A stretch of DNA of 64,000 nt, taken from the NCBI RefSeq assembly GCF_003355005.1, contig NZ_CP029985.1, forward strand, positions 248,001 to 312,000, read 5' to 3'. The DNA comes from Sphingomonas sp. FARSPH (lineage in GTDB: Bacteria > Pseudomonadota > Alphaproteobacteria > Sphingomonadales > Sphingomonadaceae). Made by a program: the position numbers and the translations under genes. Of the stretch, positions 54,609 through 62,876 are shown in pieces (within the stretch, counting starts at the first letter, position 1; the number at the start of each line of letters is the position of its first letter). The notes beneath the pieces were generated by a model. The model made no database searches. It worked only from the letters and a program-made list of their open reading frames with translations, and was not told the origin of the DNA.

Positions 54609-55256
54609 GTGTTCTACGTGGTTCTTCTCGCGATGGTGGCGGCGTTCCTGGCGCTGCGCCTGTACAGCGTGCTCGGCAAGCGGACCGGCCACGAGCAGCA
54701 GCCGATCGCCCGCACGGCGGAGGACCGCCCCGCGACCGTCGCCGTGCCGCGCACGATCGACGTCGCCGCCGAGGTGCGCGAACCGCAGAACCGCAACATC
54801 GATCCGAAGGCGGAGCCCGGCCTGCGCGCGATCGTCAACGGCGAGCCGGGTTTCGACGTCAATCAGTTCCTGGGCGGCGCGCAGGCGGCATATCGCATGA
54901 CGCTGGAAGCGTTCTGGAAGGGCGACGAGACGACGCTCGCCGAGCTGACGCAGCCCGATGTCGCGCACGCTTTCGGCGAGGCAATCGCCGCGCGGCGCGA
55001 GGCGGGCGAGACGCTGGAGAACCGGCTGGTGTCGATCGAGCGCGCGACGATCGCCGATGCGACGCTCGAGGGGCGTGAGGCGCGGATCACCGTGCGCTTC
55101 GATGCCGACATCGCCGCCGTGACGCGCGATGCGGAGGGTCAGGTCGTCGCCGGATCGCTGACCGATGCGGTCGAGACGCATGACCTGTGGACCTTCACCC
55201 GCACGCTGAAGAGCAACGACCCGAACTGGACGCTGGCGGACACCGACGAGGCCTGA
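54609..55256 (+). CDS. Tim44-like domain protein
   Basis: A 215-residue inner-membrane-anchored protein with a Tim44-like C-terminal domain (about 85-210; FLGGAQAAYRMTLEAFWKGD, VETHDLWTFTRTL), related to the mitochondrial import motor subunit; bacterial role unclear. One N-terminal helix (FYVVLLAMVAAFLALRLYSVL). The GTG at 54609 has GGAGG just upstream and is preferred over GTG 54585. It is next to secB and mltA, a usual alphaproteobacterial order. Confidence 0.85.
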   Translation: MFYVVLLAMVAAFLALRLYSVLGKRTGHEQQPIARTAEDRPATVAVPRTIDVAAEVREPQNRNIDPKAEPGLRAIVNGEPGFDVNQFLGGAQAAYRMTLEAFWKGDETTLAELTQPDVAHAFGEAIAARREAGETLENRLVSIERATIADATLEGREARITVRFDADIAAVTRDAEGQVVAGSLTDAVETHDLWTFTRTLKSNDPNWTLADTDEA

Positions 55257-55397
55257 CGCGCGGTCAGCCGGGTAAATCCGCCGGCCCGTGGTTCGGCCCG
55301 TCGTTATCCAACTAAACGCTTGTTCCGGGCCGCCTGCTTGAGGCACTGCCGTTGCCGACACCCTGCGCTGTAAGCGGGTGCGTGTTCGGGGACGGCC

Positions 55398-56741
55398 ATG
55401 ATCGGTAAACGCGTATCGGTAAGTATCGCTTTGGCGCTCGCCCTGAGCGCCTGTGGTGGGCGGGTCGTGCCCGTCGCCGCCGATCATCGCCCCGTCCTGC
55501 CCTATCGCCCTACCGACGGCGGCGGACGCCCCACCCCCGCCCGCCCCGCGCCAGCGCGCCCGACCGCGGGGACGACCGGCCAGACGATCGCAAGCGGCCG
55601 CGCCTATGACGGGCGTATCCAGCCCGCGACGCCCTTGCTCGGCACGCCGGTCGTCCCGATCGCGGGCGCGACCAATGCCGCCAGCGCGGGCATCGTGCCC
55701 GGCCCCGCGATCGACACGCTGCCGATCACCGAGGCGCAGGCGGAAGCGGCGCGGCAGGCGTTCCTGACCAGCTGTCCCGGCCTGATCCGCCGCACCGACG
55801 CGTCCGGCCTGACGCGCGGGCCCGATTGGCAGGCGGCGTGCGACGCGGCGCGTGCGACCCCGCGCGGCGGCGCGCGCGATTTCTTCATCGCCAATTTCGA
55901 AACGGTGCAGGTCGGCGACGGCCGCGCCTTCGCCACCGGCTATTACGAGCCGGAAATCGCCGCCTCGCGCGAGCGGCGTCCGGACTACGACGTGCCGATC
56001 TACGCGCGGCCCGACGACCTCGTCGACGTCGATCTCGGCCAGTTTTCCGCCGATCTCAAGGGCAAGAAGATCCGTGGCCGCGTCGATGGCAAGAGCCTGA
56101 TCCCCTATTACGACCGCGCCGCGATCGTCGGCGGTGCGATCGACCGGCGCGCGCCGGTGCTGGCCTGGGGCGCGGACGAGGCGGCGGTGTTCTTCCTGCA
56201 GGTGCAAGGCTCGGGGCGCCTGCGCCTGCCCGACGGCCAGATCATGCGCGTCGGCTACGACGACCAGAACGGCCGCGACTATACCGGCATCGGCGCGCTG
56301 ATGAAGGCGCGCGGGCTGATCGGGCCGGGCCAGACATCGATGCAGGGGATCGTCGCGTGGCTGCGCGCCAACCCCGAGCAGGGCCGCGCGATCATGAACG
56401 AGAACAAGAGCTTCGTCTTCTTCCGCGAGATCACGACGCCGCCGCTCGGCGCGATGGGCTATGTCGTCAATGGCGGGGTCAGCGCGGCGGCGGATACGAA
56501 GTTCGTGCCGCTGGGTGCGCCCGTCTTCCTGTCGATGGACCGGCAGGATGCAAGCGGGCTGTGGGTCGCGCAGGACACGGGCGGCGCGATCAAGGGCGCG
56601 AACCGCTTCGATACCTTCTGGGGCGCAGGCCCGCTGGCGGAGGCGACCGCGGGCGGCATGGCGGCGCGCGGCATCGCCTTCCTGTTGCTCCCCATCGGTA
56701 CGCTCGCGCGGATGCAGACCGGTGCGCCAGCTCAACCCTGA
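55398..56741 (+). CDS. mltA: Membrane-bound lytic murein transglycosylase A
   Basis: Lipoprotein enzyme cleaving peptidoglycan with 1,6-anhydro product formation. It is 447 residues. Signal peptide with lipobox LSAC (Cys at about 19), a Pro/Arg-rich tether to about 75, the MltA barrel (FATGYYEPEIAASRERRPDY, SGRLRLPDGQIMRVGYDDQNG) and the C-terminal 3D domain whose Asp residues are in VAQDTGGAIKG and NRFDTFWG. The last 20 bases overlap the Smr-domain gene. Confidence 0.93.
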   Translation: MIGKRVSVSIALALALSACGGRVVPVAADHRPVLPYRPTDGGGRPTPARPAPARPTAGTTGQTIASGRAYDGRIQPATPLLGTPVVPIAGATNAASAGIVPGPAIDTLPITEAQAEAARQAFLTSCPGLIRRTDASGLTRGPDWQAACDAARATPRGGARDFFIANFETVQVGDGRAFATGYYEPEIAASRERRPDYDVPIYARPDDLVDVDLGQFSADLKGKKIRGRVDGKSLIPYYDRAAIVGGAIDRRAPVLAWGADEAAVFFLQVQGSGRLRLPDGQIMRVGYDDQNGRDYTGIGALMKARGLIGPGQTSMQGIVAWLRANPEQGRAIMNENKSFVFFREITTPPLGAMGYVVNGGVSAAADTKFVPLGAPVFLSMDRQDASGLWVAQDTGGAIKGANRFDTFWGAGPLAEATAGGMAARGIAFLLLPIGTLARMQTGAPAQP

Positions 56742-57300
56742 GGAAACCGCGCTCTGGGCAAAGGTGATGGCGACGGTGCGGCCGCTGCGCGCGGTCGCCC
56801 CCGCCGCGCCGCCCGCGCCCAAGCCCCCGTCCAAGCCCCCATCCAAGCCAACGAGGACGAGTGCTGCGCCGCCGGTCGTCGCCAAGCCCGCAAAGCCCGC
56901 GGGACGCGTGCCGCCGTTGCGCCCGCCCGCCCCCGTCGCCGCGCCGAAACCGCGCCCGAACACGCTCGACGGCGGGTGGGACAAGAAGCTGGGCCGCGGC
57001 ATCGTCATCCCCGACAGTTCGATCGACCTGCACGGGCACAGCCTCGCATCGGCGCATGCCCTCCTCGATCAGGGGCTGGACCGCGCCATCGCGCGCGGCG
57101 ACCGCGTGCTGCTGCTCGTCACGGGCAAGCCGCCACGCCCGGAAAGCGAGCGGCCGCATGCGCGCGGCGCGATCCGCGCGGCGATCGCCGACTGGCTCGC
57201 CGCGTCGCGCCACGCCGATGCGATCGCGGCGGTGCGCGGCGCGCATCCGCGCCACGGCGGTGCGGGCGCACTCTATATCGTGCTGCGGCGCGGGCGCTGA
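56722..57300 (+). CDS. Smr-domain protein
   Basis: A 192-residue protein with a Pro/Lys/Ala linker (about 25-85; PKPPSKPPSKPTRTSAAPP) and a C-terminal Smr domain (IDLHGHSLASAHALLDQGL, VLLLVTGKP, HPRHGGAGALYIVLRR), a nuclease/RNA-binding fold seen at the C-terminus of MutS2. The GTG start at 56722 overlaps mltA; it gives the EETALWAKVMATVRPL helix common in such proteins. Function in bacteria: ribosome rescue or RNA/DNA cleavage, not specific here. Confidence 0.85.
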   Translation: MRQLNPEETALWAKVMATVRPLRAVAPAAPPAPKPPSKPPSKPTRTSAAPPVVAKPAKPAGRVPPLRPPAPVAAPKPRPNTLDGGWDKKLGRGIVIPDSSIDLHGHSLASAHALLDQGLDRAIARGDRVLLLVTGKPPRPESERPHARGAIRAAIADWLAASRHADAIAAVRGAHPRHGGAGALYIVLRRGR

Positions 57301-57334
57301 GGCGCCGCCCCCGGCTCGGCGACGGCCGGGAAAC

Positions 57335-58798
57335 TCAGGCTTCCAGTTCGCGCATCAGCGTGCGCACCGCGGCATCGATATCGCGATCCTGGTCGCGCAG
57401 TTCCTCGATCTTGCGGACCGCATGGATGACGGTCGAATGGTCGCGCCCGCCGAACTTGCGGCCGATCTCCGGCAGCGAGCGCGTCGTCAGCCGCTTGGCG
57501 AGATACATGGCGATCTGGCGCGGCCGCGCCACCGCACGGCTGCGGCGTGCGGAGACGAGGTCGAGCGGCTTCAGTTCGAAATGCTGGCTGACCAGCTTCT
57601 GGATCTCATCGATCGTCACGCGGCGCTGCGCCCCGCGCAGCACATCGCCGAGCGTCGCGAGCGCGAAGTCGAGGTCGATGCGGTCGCCGGTCAGCTGCGC
57701 ATAGGCGACGACGCGATTGAGCGCGCCTTCCAGCTCGCGGATATTGGCGTGGATGCGCGCCGCCAGCAGGTCGAGCACCTCGGCGGGGACGTCTGCATCG
57801 GGCAGGTCGGCAAGTTTCCTGTCCAGTATCGCACGGCGCAACGTGAGGTCGGGCGCCTTGATGTCGGCGACGAGGCCCACCGCCATGCGGCTGACGATCC
57901 GCGTCTCGATCCCGTCGAGTGCCTGCGGGCAGCGATCGGCGGAGATGACGAGGCGCTTGCCCGCGCTCATGATCTCGTTGACGGTGTGGAAGAATTCCTC
58001 CTGCGTCGCATCCTTGCCGGCGATGAACTGCAGATCGTCGATCAGCAGCAGATCCGCACTGCGCAGGCGCTGCTTGAACGCGAACGTGTCGCGCGCGCGC
58101 AGCGACGCGACGAAGTCGAACATGAACCGCTCCGCCGACATGCACAGCACGGTCGCATCGGGATGCGCGGCGAGAAAGGCATGGCCGATCGCGTGCATCA
58201 GGTGCGTCTTGCCCTGCCCCGTCCCCGAATGGAGGAACAGCGGGCTGAAACGCGGCGGCCCCGGTTCGGCGAGCGCCTTTGCCGCGTTGAACGCGACTCG
58301 GTTCGCGCCATCGACGACGAATCGGTCGAAGGTGAAGCGCGGGTCGAGCGGCGGCCGCGGCGCGGCGGGCTGGTCCGCCCCGATCGCCTGCGCGACGACC
58401 GGCTTGATCGCGGCGGGTGCGGGCGGCACGGGCCGCGGGGCGGCGATCGGCGTCGGCTGAGCGGGCGAATCGGCGCCCGCGGCGGGCTCTGCGACGAGCA
58501 CCAGCGGGGCGGGACGCACGACGCGCGTCTCGATCACGACACTGCGAACCTGGGGCAGCTGCGCGCGGAATTCGAGCAGCAGGCGGTCGGCATAATGGTT
58601 GCGGACCCAATTGGTCATGAAGGCGGACGGCAGGCCGAGACGGACCGTGTCCGGCTCGTCGGCATCCTCGATCAGCTCCATCGGCTTCAGCCATTGCTCG
58701 AACAGACGCGCACCGGCCGATTCGCGCAGGTTCGTACGGACGCGAGCCCAGGCGCGCTGCGCCTCGCTCCCCGTGTCCGCCGCTGCCTGCACCTTCAT
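57335..58798 (-). CDS. dnaA: Chromosomal replication initiator DnaA
   Basis: AAA+ initiator binding DnaA boxes at oriC, 487 residues. N-domain (WARVRTNLRESAGARLFEQW), a Pro/Ala linker at about 100-150, Walker A GTGQGKTH, Walker B LLIDDLQF, sensor motifs and the C-terminal DNA-binding signature FGGRDHSTVIHAVRKIEE. ATG at 58798; a GTG one codon upstream (58801) is better spaced from GGGAGG and may be the true start. A candidate promoter lies at 58948-58976 and a GANTC-rich region above it. Confidence 0.95.
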   Translation of the reverse strand: MKVQAAADTGSEAQRAWARVRTNLRESAGARLFEQWLKPMELIEDADEPDTVRLGLPSAFMTNWVRNHYADRLLLEFRAQLPQVRSVVIETRVVRPAPLVLVAEPAAGADSPAQPTPIAAPRPVPPAPAAIKPVVAQAIGADQPAAPRPPLDPRFTFDRFVVDGANRVAFNAAKALAEPGPPRFSPLFLHSGTGQGKTHLMHAIGHAFLAAHPDATVLCMSAERFMFDFVASLRARDTFAFKQRLRSADLLLIDDLQFIAGKDATQEEFFHTVNEIMSAGKRLVISADRCPQALDGIETRIVSRMAVGLVADIKAPDLTLRRAILDRKLADLPDADVPAEVLDLLAARIHANIRELEGALNRVVAYAQLTGDRIDLDFALATLGDVLRGAQRRVTIDEIQKLVSQHFELKPLDLVSARRSRAVARPRQIAMYLAKRLTTRSLPEIGRKFGGRDHSTVIHAVRKIEELRDQDRDIDAAVRTLMRELEA

Positions 58799-58801
58799 CA
58801 C

Positions 58802-59188
58802 GCACACGCCTCCCAAGCCCGTGCGGACACCCCGCACCGACGTCCGATCTTCAGGACAGACAAGTCCCCCCGACGGCCCACCGGGCCGTCCGTTACCCCG
58901 AAACTGTTCAGTACCCGCGGACGGTGAATCCCGCCGCGGTAAGGGAGAGTTATGAAGACTGGGGCGGGACGATCAAGCCCCGTCCCGGTCACGAATGTGA
59001 AATAAACGGGATTGACAGCCCCTAGCCCGCAGAATTGCGTGCGGAAAAATGACAAGCCTTTGATTCAACAAGATGTTCTTGTCGCTGGCGGCATCACGCA
59101 CCACTCGAATCGTGGTGAGTCCTGCCTTTCCGATTCTGTTCCGCGGACATCAGGAGAACATCCAAAAAGCGCCCGTGGCGCGGACAGC
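58802..59188. promoter_or_regulatory. dnaA upstream regulatory region with GANTC cluster
   Basis: About 390 bases without a gene. Five GANTC sites (58926, 59062, 59107, 59117, 59132) occur, four of them within 75 bases. Two dyads are visible: ACAAG-ATGTT-CTTGT (59068-59082) and CACCAC-TCGAATC-GTGGTG (59099-59117), the latter with a GANTC in its centre. GANTC is the CcrM methylation target, and in Caulobacter dnaA expression responds to its methylation. Function here is inferred. No consensus DnaA box (TTATCCACA) is seen. Confidence 0.5.
58948..58976 (-). promoter_or_regulatory. Candidate dnaA promoter
   Basis: On the minus strand TTGATC (58971-58976), a 17-base spacer and ATAACT (58948-58953), about 150 bases before the dnaA start. 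Good match to a sigma-70-type promoter for such GC-rich DNA. Confidence 0.5.
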
Positions 59189-59217
59189 AAAAAGCCCGCC
59201 GGGGAACCCCGGCGGGC
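59189..59217 (-). terminator. Rho-independent terminator of rpsT
   Basis: On the minus strand GCCCGCCGGGG-TT-CCCCGGCGGGC is followed by TTTTT, directly after the rpsT stop. Perfect 11-base stem; a textbook intrinsic terminator. Confidence 0.9.
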
Positions 59218-59244
59218 CGTATTTGCCCGACGCTGACGCGTCGA

Positions 59245-59508
59245 TCAGGCGAGCGCGGACAGGCGCTTCGTCAGACGCGAGAACTTGCGGCTCGCGGTGT
59301 TCTTGTGGAGCACGCCCTTGGCCACGCCGCGTGCCAGCTCCGGCTGAACCGCCGCAAGCGCGGTCGTCGCCGCCGTCTTGTCACCCGCCGCGAGCGCAGC
59401 CTCGACCTTCTTCACGAAGGTACGGATACGGCCGACGCGCGCACCGTTGATCTCGGCGCGGCGCTCGTTACGACGGATGCGCTTCTTGGCTTGCGGCGTG
59501 TTCGCCAT
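59245..59508 (-). CDS. rpsT: 30S ribosomal protein S20
   Basis: An 87-residue basic helical protein binding 16S rRNA: ANTPQAKKRIRRNERRAEIN, RTFVKKVEAALAAG, AQPELARGVAKGVLHKNTAS-type end and KFSRLTKRLSAL. Preceded by the promoter at 59587-59614 and followed by a strong terminator, so it is its own transcription unit, between dnaA and mutM. Confidence 0.97.
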   Translation of the reverse strand: MANTPQAKKRIRRNERRAEINGARVGRIRTFVKKVEAALAAGDKTAATTALAAVQPELARGVAKGVLHKNTASRKFSRLTKRLSALA

Positions 59509-59586
59509 TCGGGTCGGTCCTCAGGTCTATTCCGGTCGATGAAAAAGGGGCGCCGGGATTACCCTACGCCCTCTCGAAGGTGGCGC

Positions 59587-59614
59587 CCATAACGAAGCCG
59601 GACGCCGCGGTCAA
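59587..59614 (-). promoter_or_regulatory. Candidate rpsT promoter
   Basis: On the minus strand TTGACC (59609-59614), 16-base spacer, TTATGG (59587-59592), about 80 bases before the rpsT ATG. Confidence 0.5.
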
Positions 59615-59627
59615 CCTTTCCCGCCCC

Positions 59628-60443
59628 TCAGCCGCGCTGGCATTTGGGGCAGAAGAAGGTCGATCGCCCCGAATCGACGCGCCGCTGGACGACGCCGCCG
59701 CAATGGCACGATTCGCCCTCGCGCCCGTAGACGAGGAACTGTTTCGAGAAATAGCCGAGCTCGCCGTCGGGCCGGGCATAATCACGCAAGCTTGATCCCC
59801 CTGCCTCGATCGCGGCGAGCAGAACCTCGCGCACCGCCGCGGCCAGCCGGTCGAGCCGCGCGCGTGCGATCTGCCCCGCCGCGCGCGTCGGGGCAATGCG
59901 CGCGAGGTGCAGCGCCTCGCACACGTAGATGTTGCCGAGTCCCGCGACGATCCGCTGGTCGAGCAGCATCGCCTTGATCGGCGCCGCGCGCCCATCAAGG
60001 ACCTTCGCCAAATACGCGCCGGTGAACGACGGGCCGAGCGGCTCGGGGCCCATTGCGGCGAACGGCGGATAGTCGTCGAGCGCATCGCTGCGCCACAGAT
60101 CGAGGAAGCCGAATCGGCGCGCGTCGTTGAGCGCGAGTCGCCGCCCCGCATCCGTTTCCAGCACGAGATGGTCGTGCGCCATCTCCTCCGCCGGATCGAC
60201 GCGCCAGCGGCCCGACATGCCGAGATGGAAGATCAGCGTATCGCCGCGATCGGTATCGATCAGCCCGTATTTGGCACGCCGACCGAGCGACGTGACGGTC
60301 GCGCCCGTAATCCGCTGGCGCAGGTCCACGGGGATCGCCTTGCGCAGGTCGGCGCGGCGCGGTTCGACCAACGTCAGGCGATGGCCGGCGAGCACGGGGG
60401 TCAGCCCGCGGACGGTGGTTTCGACTTCGGGAAGTTCTGGCAC
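59628..60443 (-). CDS. mutM: Formamidopyrimidine-DNA glycosylase
   Basis: Base-excision enzyme removing 8-oxoguanine, with AP-lyase activity. It is 271 residues. The catalytic MPELPEVET start (P2, E3), K58 in RRAKYGL, the helix-two-turn-helix around QRIVAGLGNIYVCEAL, and the C-terminal zinc finger with CHCGG and CPKCQ are intact. Divergent from ubiE with a 56-base gap. Confidence 0.97.
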   Translation of the reverse strand: MPELPEVETTVRGLTPVLAGHRLTLVEPRRADLRKAIPVDLRQRITGATVTSLGRRAKYGLIDTDRGDTLIFHLGMSGRWRVDPAEEMAHDHLVLETDAGRRLALNDARRFGFLDLWRSDALDDYPPFAAMGPEPLGPSFTGAYLAKVLDGRAAPIKAMLLDQRIVAGLGNIYVCEALHLARIAPTRAAGQIARARLDRLAAAVREVLLAAIEAGGSSLRDYARPDGELGYFSKQFLVYGREGESCHCGGVVQRRVDSGRSTFFCPKCQRG

Positions 60444-60499
60444 GCCCGATCAGCTAGGTTGCGTTTGCCCCCGCCACAAGGCGCGGCTAGGGCAAGCGC

Positions 60500-61231
60500 A
60501 TGAGCGATACCGTCTCCTTCGGCTATGAAGACGTCACCCCCGACGAAAAGACCGCCCGCGTCGGCGGCGTGTTCACCAACGTGGCCAGCCGCTACGACCT
60601 GATGAACGACGCCATGTCCGCGGGCATGCACCGCGTGTGGAAGGACCGCTTCGTGCGGCGGCTCAACCCGAAACCGGGCGAGCAGGTGCTCGACATGGCG
60701 GGCGGCACCGGCGACATCGCGTTCCGCATCGCGGATCGCGGCGCGACCGTCACCGTCGCGGACATCAACCCCGCGATGCTCGAAGTCGGCATGGAGCGCG
60801 CGGCGAAGCGCGGGTATGACGGGCTGGTGTGGACCGAGGCGAATGCCGAGGTGCTGACCTTCCCGGACAAGTTCTTCGACGCCTATACGATCGCCTTCGG
60901 CATCCGGAACGTCACCGACATCCCTGCCGCCCTGCGCGAGGCGCATCGCGTGCTGCGCCGCGGCGGGCGCTTCTTCTGCCTCGAATTCTCGACGACCTTG
61001 TGGCCGGGGTTCAAGGAAGTCTACGACGCCTATTCGCACAAGCTCGTCCCCAAGCTCGGCCAGATGCTGGCGCAGGATGCGGACAGCTATCGCTATCTGA
61101 TCGAATCGATCCGCCGCTTTCCCGACATGCCGACGTTCGAGGGCATGATCCGCGACGCCGGTTTCGTCAGCACGCGGGTCGAGCCGATGCTGGGCGGCCT
61201 CGTCGCGATCCATTCGGGGTGGAAGATTTGA
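60500..61231 (+). CDS. ubiE: Ubiquinone/menaquinone biosynthesis C-methyltransferase
   Basis: SAM-dependent methyltransferase of ubiquinone synthesis, 243 residues. VASRYDLMNDAMSAGMHRVW and VLDMAGGTGDIAFRIA (SAM motif I), FGIRNVTDIPAALREAHRVL and GGRFFCLEFS match the UbiE/COQ5 signatures. It is followed by ubiB through a seven-codon frame (ATG 61231 to TGA 61254) whose start overlaps the ubiE stop and whose stop overlaps the ubiB GTG. Confidence 0.97.
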   Translation: MSDTVSFGYEDVTPDEKTARVGGVFTNVASRYDLMNDAMSAGMHRVWKDRFVRRLNPKPGEQVLDMAGGTGDIAFRIADRGATVTVADINPAMLEVGMERAAKRGYDGLVWTEANAEVLTFPDKFFDAYTIAFGIRNVTDIPAALREAHRVLRRGGRFFCLEFSTTLWPGFKEVYDAYSHKLVPKLGQMLAQDADSYRYLIESIRRFPDMPTFEGMIRDAGFVSTRVEPMLGGLVAIHSGWKI

Positions 61232-61250
61232 TGCGAGGCGCCGCACGCTC

Positions 61251-62786
61251 GTGACCGCGCCCGCCGTCCATGTCTGGCGGCTCCTGAAATGGGGCCGCAT
61301 CCTGGCGCGTCACGGCGCGCTCAAGGGGATCGAGGGAGACGCCAACACGCCCGCCCCCGTCCGGCGGATGGCGCGGATCGCGCGACTGGGCGCACGCGTG
61401 CCGGCGACCCCGCGCTATGCCGATGCCTTCCAGGCGATCGGCCCGGCCGCGATCAAGCTCGGCCAGACGCTGGCGACGCGCCCCGACCTCGTCGGCGAAG
61501 CGGCGGCGCACGACCTGCTGCGCCTGCAGGACCAATTGCCGCCGGTGCCGTTCGCGACGATCCGCACCGCGCTGGAGGCGGGGCTCGGCCGGCCGATAGA
61601 GGCGGCGTTCCGGCATATCGAGGAAACGCCCGTCGGCGCCGCCTCAATCGCGCAGGTTCACCGGGCGGTGACCACCGACGGGCGGCAGGTCGCGGTCAAG
61701 GTGCTGCGCCCCGGCGTGGAGGCGGATTTCACGCGGGCGATCGACACCTATCAATGGGCCGCCGCGCAGCTCGAGGGGCTGGGCGGCGAGGCGAAGCGGC
61801 TGCGGCCGCGCCTGACGGTGGAGAATTTCCGCCGCTGGACGCTGCGCGAACTCAATTTCCAGCGCGAGGCAGCCTCGGCGAGCGAACTGGCCGAGGCGAT
61901 GACCGCCGAGCCCGATTTCGTCGTGCCGGCAATCGACTGGCAGCGTTCGTCGACGCGCGTGCTGACGATGGAATGGATCGACGGCATCAAGCTGTCGAAC
62001 CGGCAGGCGCTGATCGACGCCGGCTATGACGTGAAGAAGCTCGCCAACACGCTCGTCCAGGCGTTCCTGCGCCAGGCGATCGCGGAAGGATTCTTCCACG
62101 CCGACATGCACCAGGGCAATCTGTTCGCGCTGCCCGGCGACAAGATCGCGGCTATCGATTTCGGCATCATGGGCCGTATCGACCGGCGCGCGCGGGTGTG
62201 GCTGGCCGAAATCCTGTACGGCCTGATCACCGGCAATTACCGCCGCGTCGCCGAAATCCATTTCGAGGCGGGCTACGTCCCCGCGCACCATAATGTCGCC
62301 GAATTCGCGACTGCGCTGCGCGCGGTGGGCGAGCCGATGCGCGGCCTGCCGGTCAAGGACATGTCGATCGGCATGATGCTGGACGGCCTGTTCAGCATCA
62401 CCCGCGATTTCGACATGGTGACGCAGCCGCACCTGCTGCTGCTCCAGAAGACGATGGTGATGGTCGAAGGCGTCGCGACGGGCCTCGATCCCGACATCAA
62501 TCTGTGGGAATCGGCCGCGCCGTTCGTGCGGGAATGGATTCGGACCGAGCTCGGCCCCGAAGCGGCGATCGCCGATCGGCTGATCAGGGACGTACGCACG
62601 ATCGCGGGCCTGCCCGACCTGATCCGCCGGATTGAGGCGCGCTATCCCGAGCCGGGCGGCGAGCCCCCCGCCCCGCCGCTCAAGGAGATCGAAGTCGTGC
62701 GGATCGGTGGCGGCTGGCGCTATGCCGCGGTGGCGGTCGTCGCGGCGGCGGCGAGCGTCGCGGGCACGCTGATGGTCGTGCATTGA
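61251..62786 (+). CDS. ubiB: Ubiquinone biosynthesis kinase-like protein UbiB
   Basis: ABC1/ADCK-type atypical kinase/ATPase supporting the ubiquinone synthesis complex at the membrane. It is 511 residues. KLGQTLATRPDLVGE is the KxGQ motif, TPVGAASIAQVHRA the Ala-rich loop, VAVKVLRPG the lysine, FFHADMHQGNLFAL the catalytic and IDFGIMGRI the DFG motif. A C-terminal helix (WRYAAVAVVAAAASVAGTLMV) anchors it. Start is GTG 61251, with no good ribosome-binding site of its own, so coupling to the short frame after ubiE is plausible. Confidence 0.95.
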   Translation: MTAPAVHVWRLLKWGRILARHGALKGIEGDANTPAPVRRMARIARLGARVPATPRYADAFQAIGPAAIKLGQTLATRPDLVGEAAAHDLLRLQDQLPPVPFATIRTALEAGLGRPIEAAFRHIEETPVGAASIAQVHRAVTTDGRQVAVKVLRPGVEADFTRAIDTYQWAAAQLEGLGGEAKRLRPRLTVENFRRWTLRELNFQREAASASELAEAMTAEPDFVVPAIDWQRSSTRVLTMEWIDGIKLSNRQALIDAGYDVKKLANTLVQAFLRQAIAEGFFHADMHQGNLFALPGDKIAAIDFGIMGRIDRRARVWLAEILYGLITGNYRRVAEIHFEAGYVPAHHNVAEFATALRAVGEPMRGLPVKDMSIGMMLDGLFSITRDFDMVTQPHLLLLQKTMVMVEGVATGLDPDINLWESAAPFVREWIRTELGPEAAIADRLIRDVRTIAGLPDLIRRIEARYPEPGGEPPAPPLKEIEVVRIGGGWRYAAVAVVAAAASVAGTLMVVH

Positions 62787-62876
62787 GCGCCGCCCCTGCT
62801 CTTTTCATCGTCCGCGACGACGGGCTTTTTCGCTCTCCCCACGGAAGGGTGGGGGTGACGAGGGCGCCGCGCTGAC

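Noticed and set aside
59012..59040. Plus-strand TTGACA in the dnaA-rpsT gap as a promoter
   Set aside because: The sequence 17 bases downstream (TTGCGT) is a poor -10, and no plus-strand gene follows before the convergent rpsT terminator.
58802..59244. Chromosomal origin of replication next to dnaA
   Set aside because: No cluster of TTATCCACA-like DnaA boxes and no AT-rich unwinding element were found; only GANTC sites and dyads. In Caulobacter dnaA itself is not the origin. A genome-wide GC-skew plot would decide.
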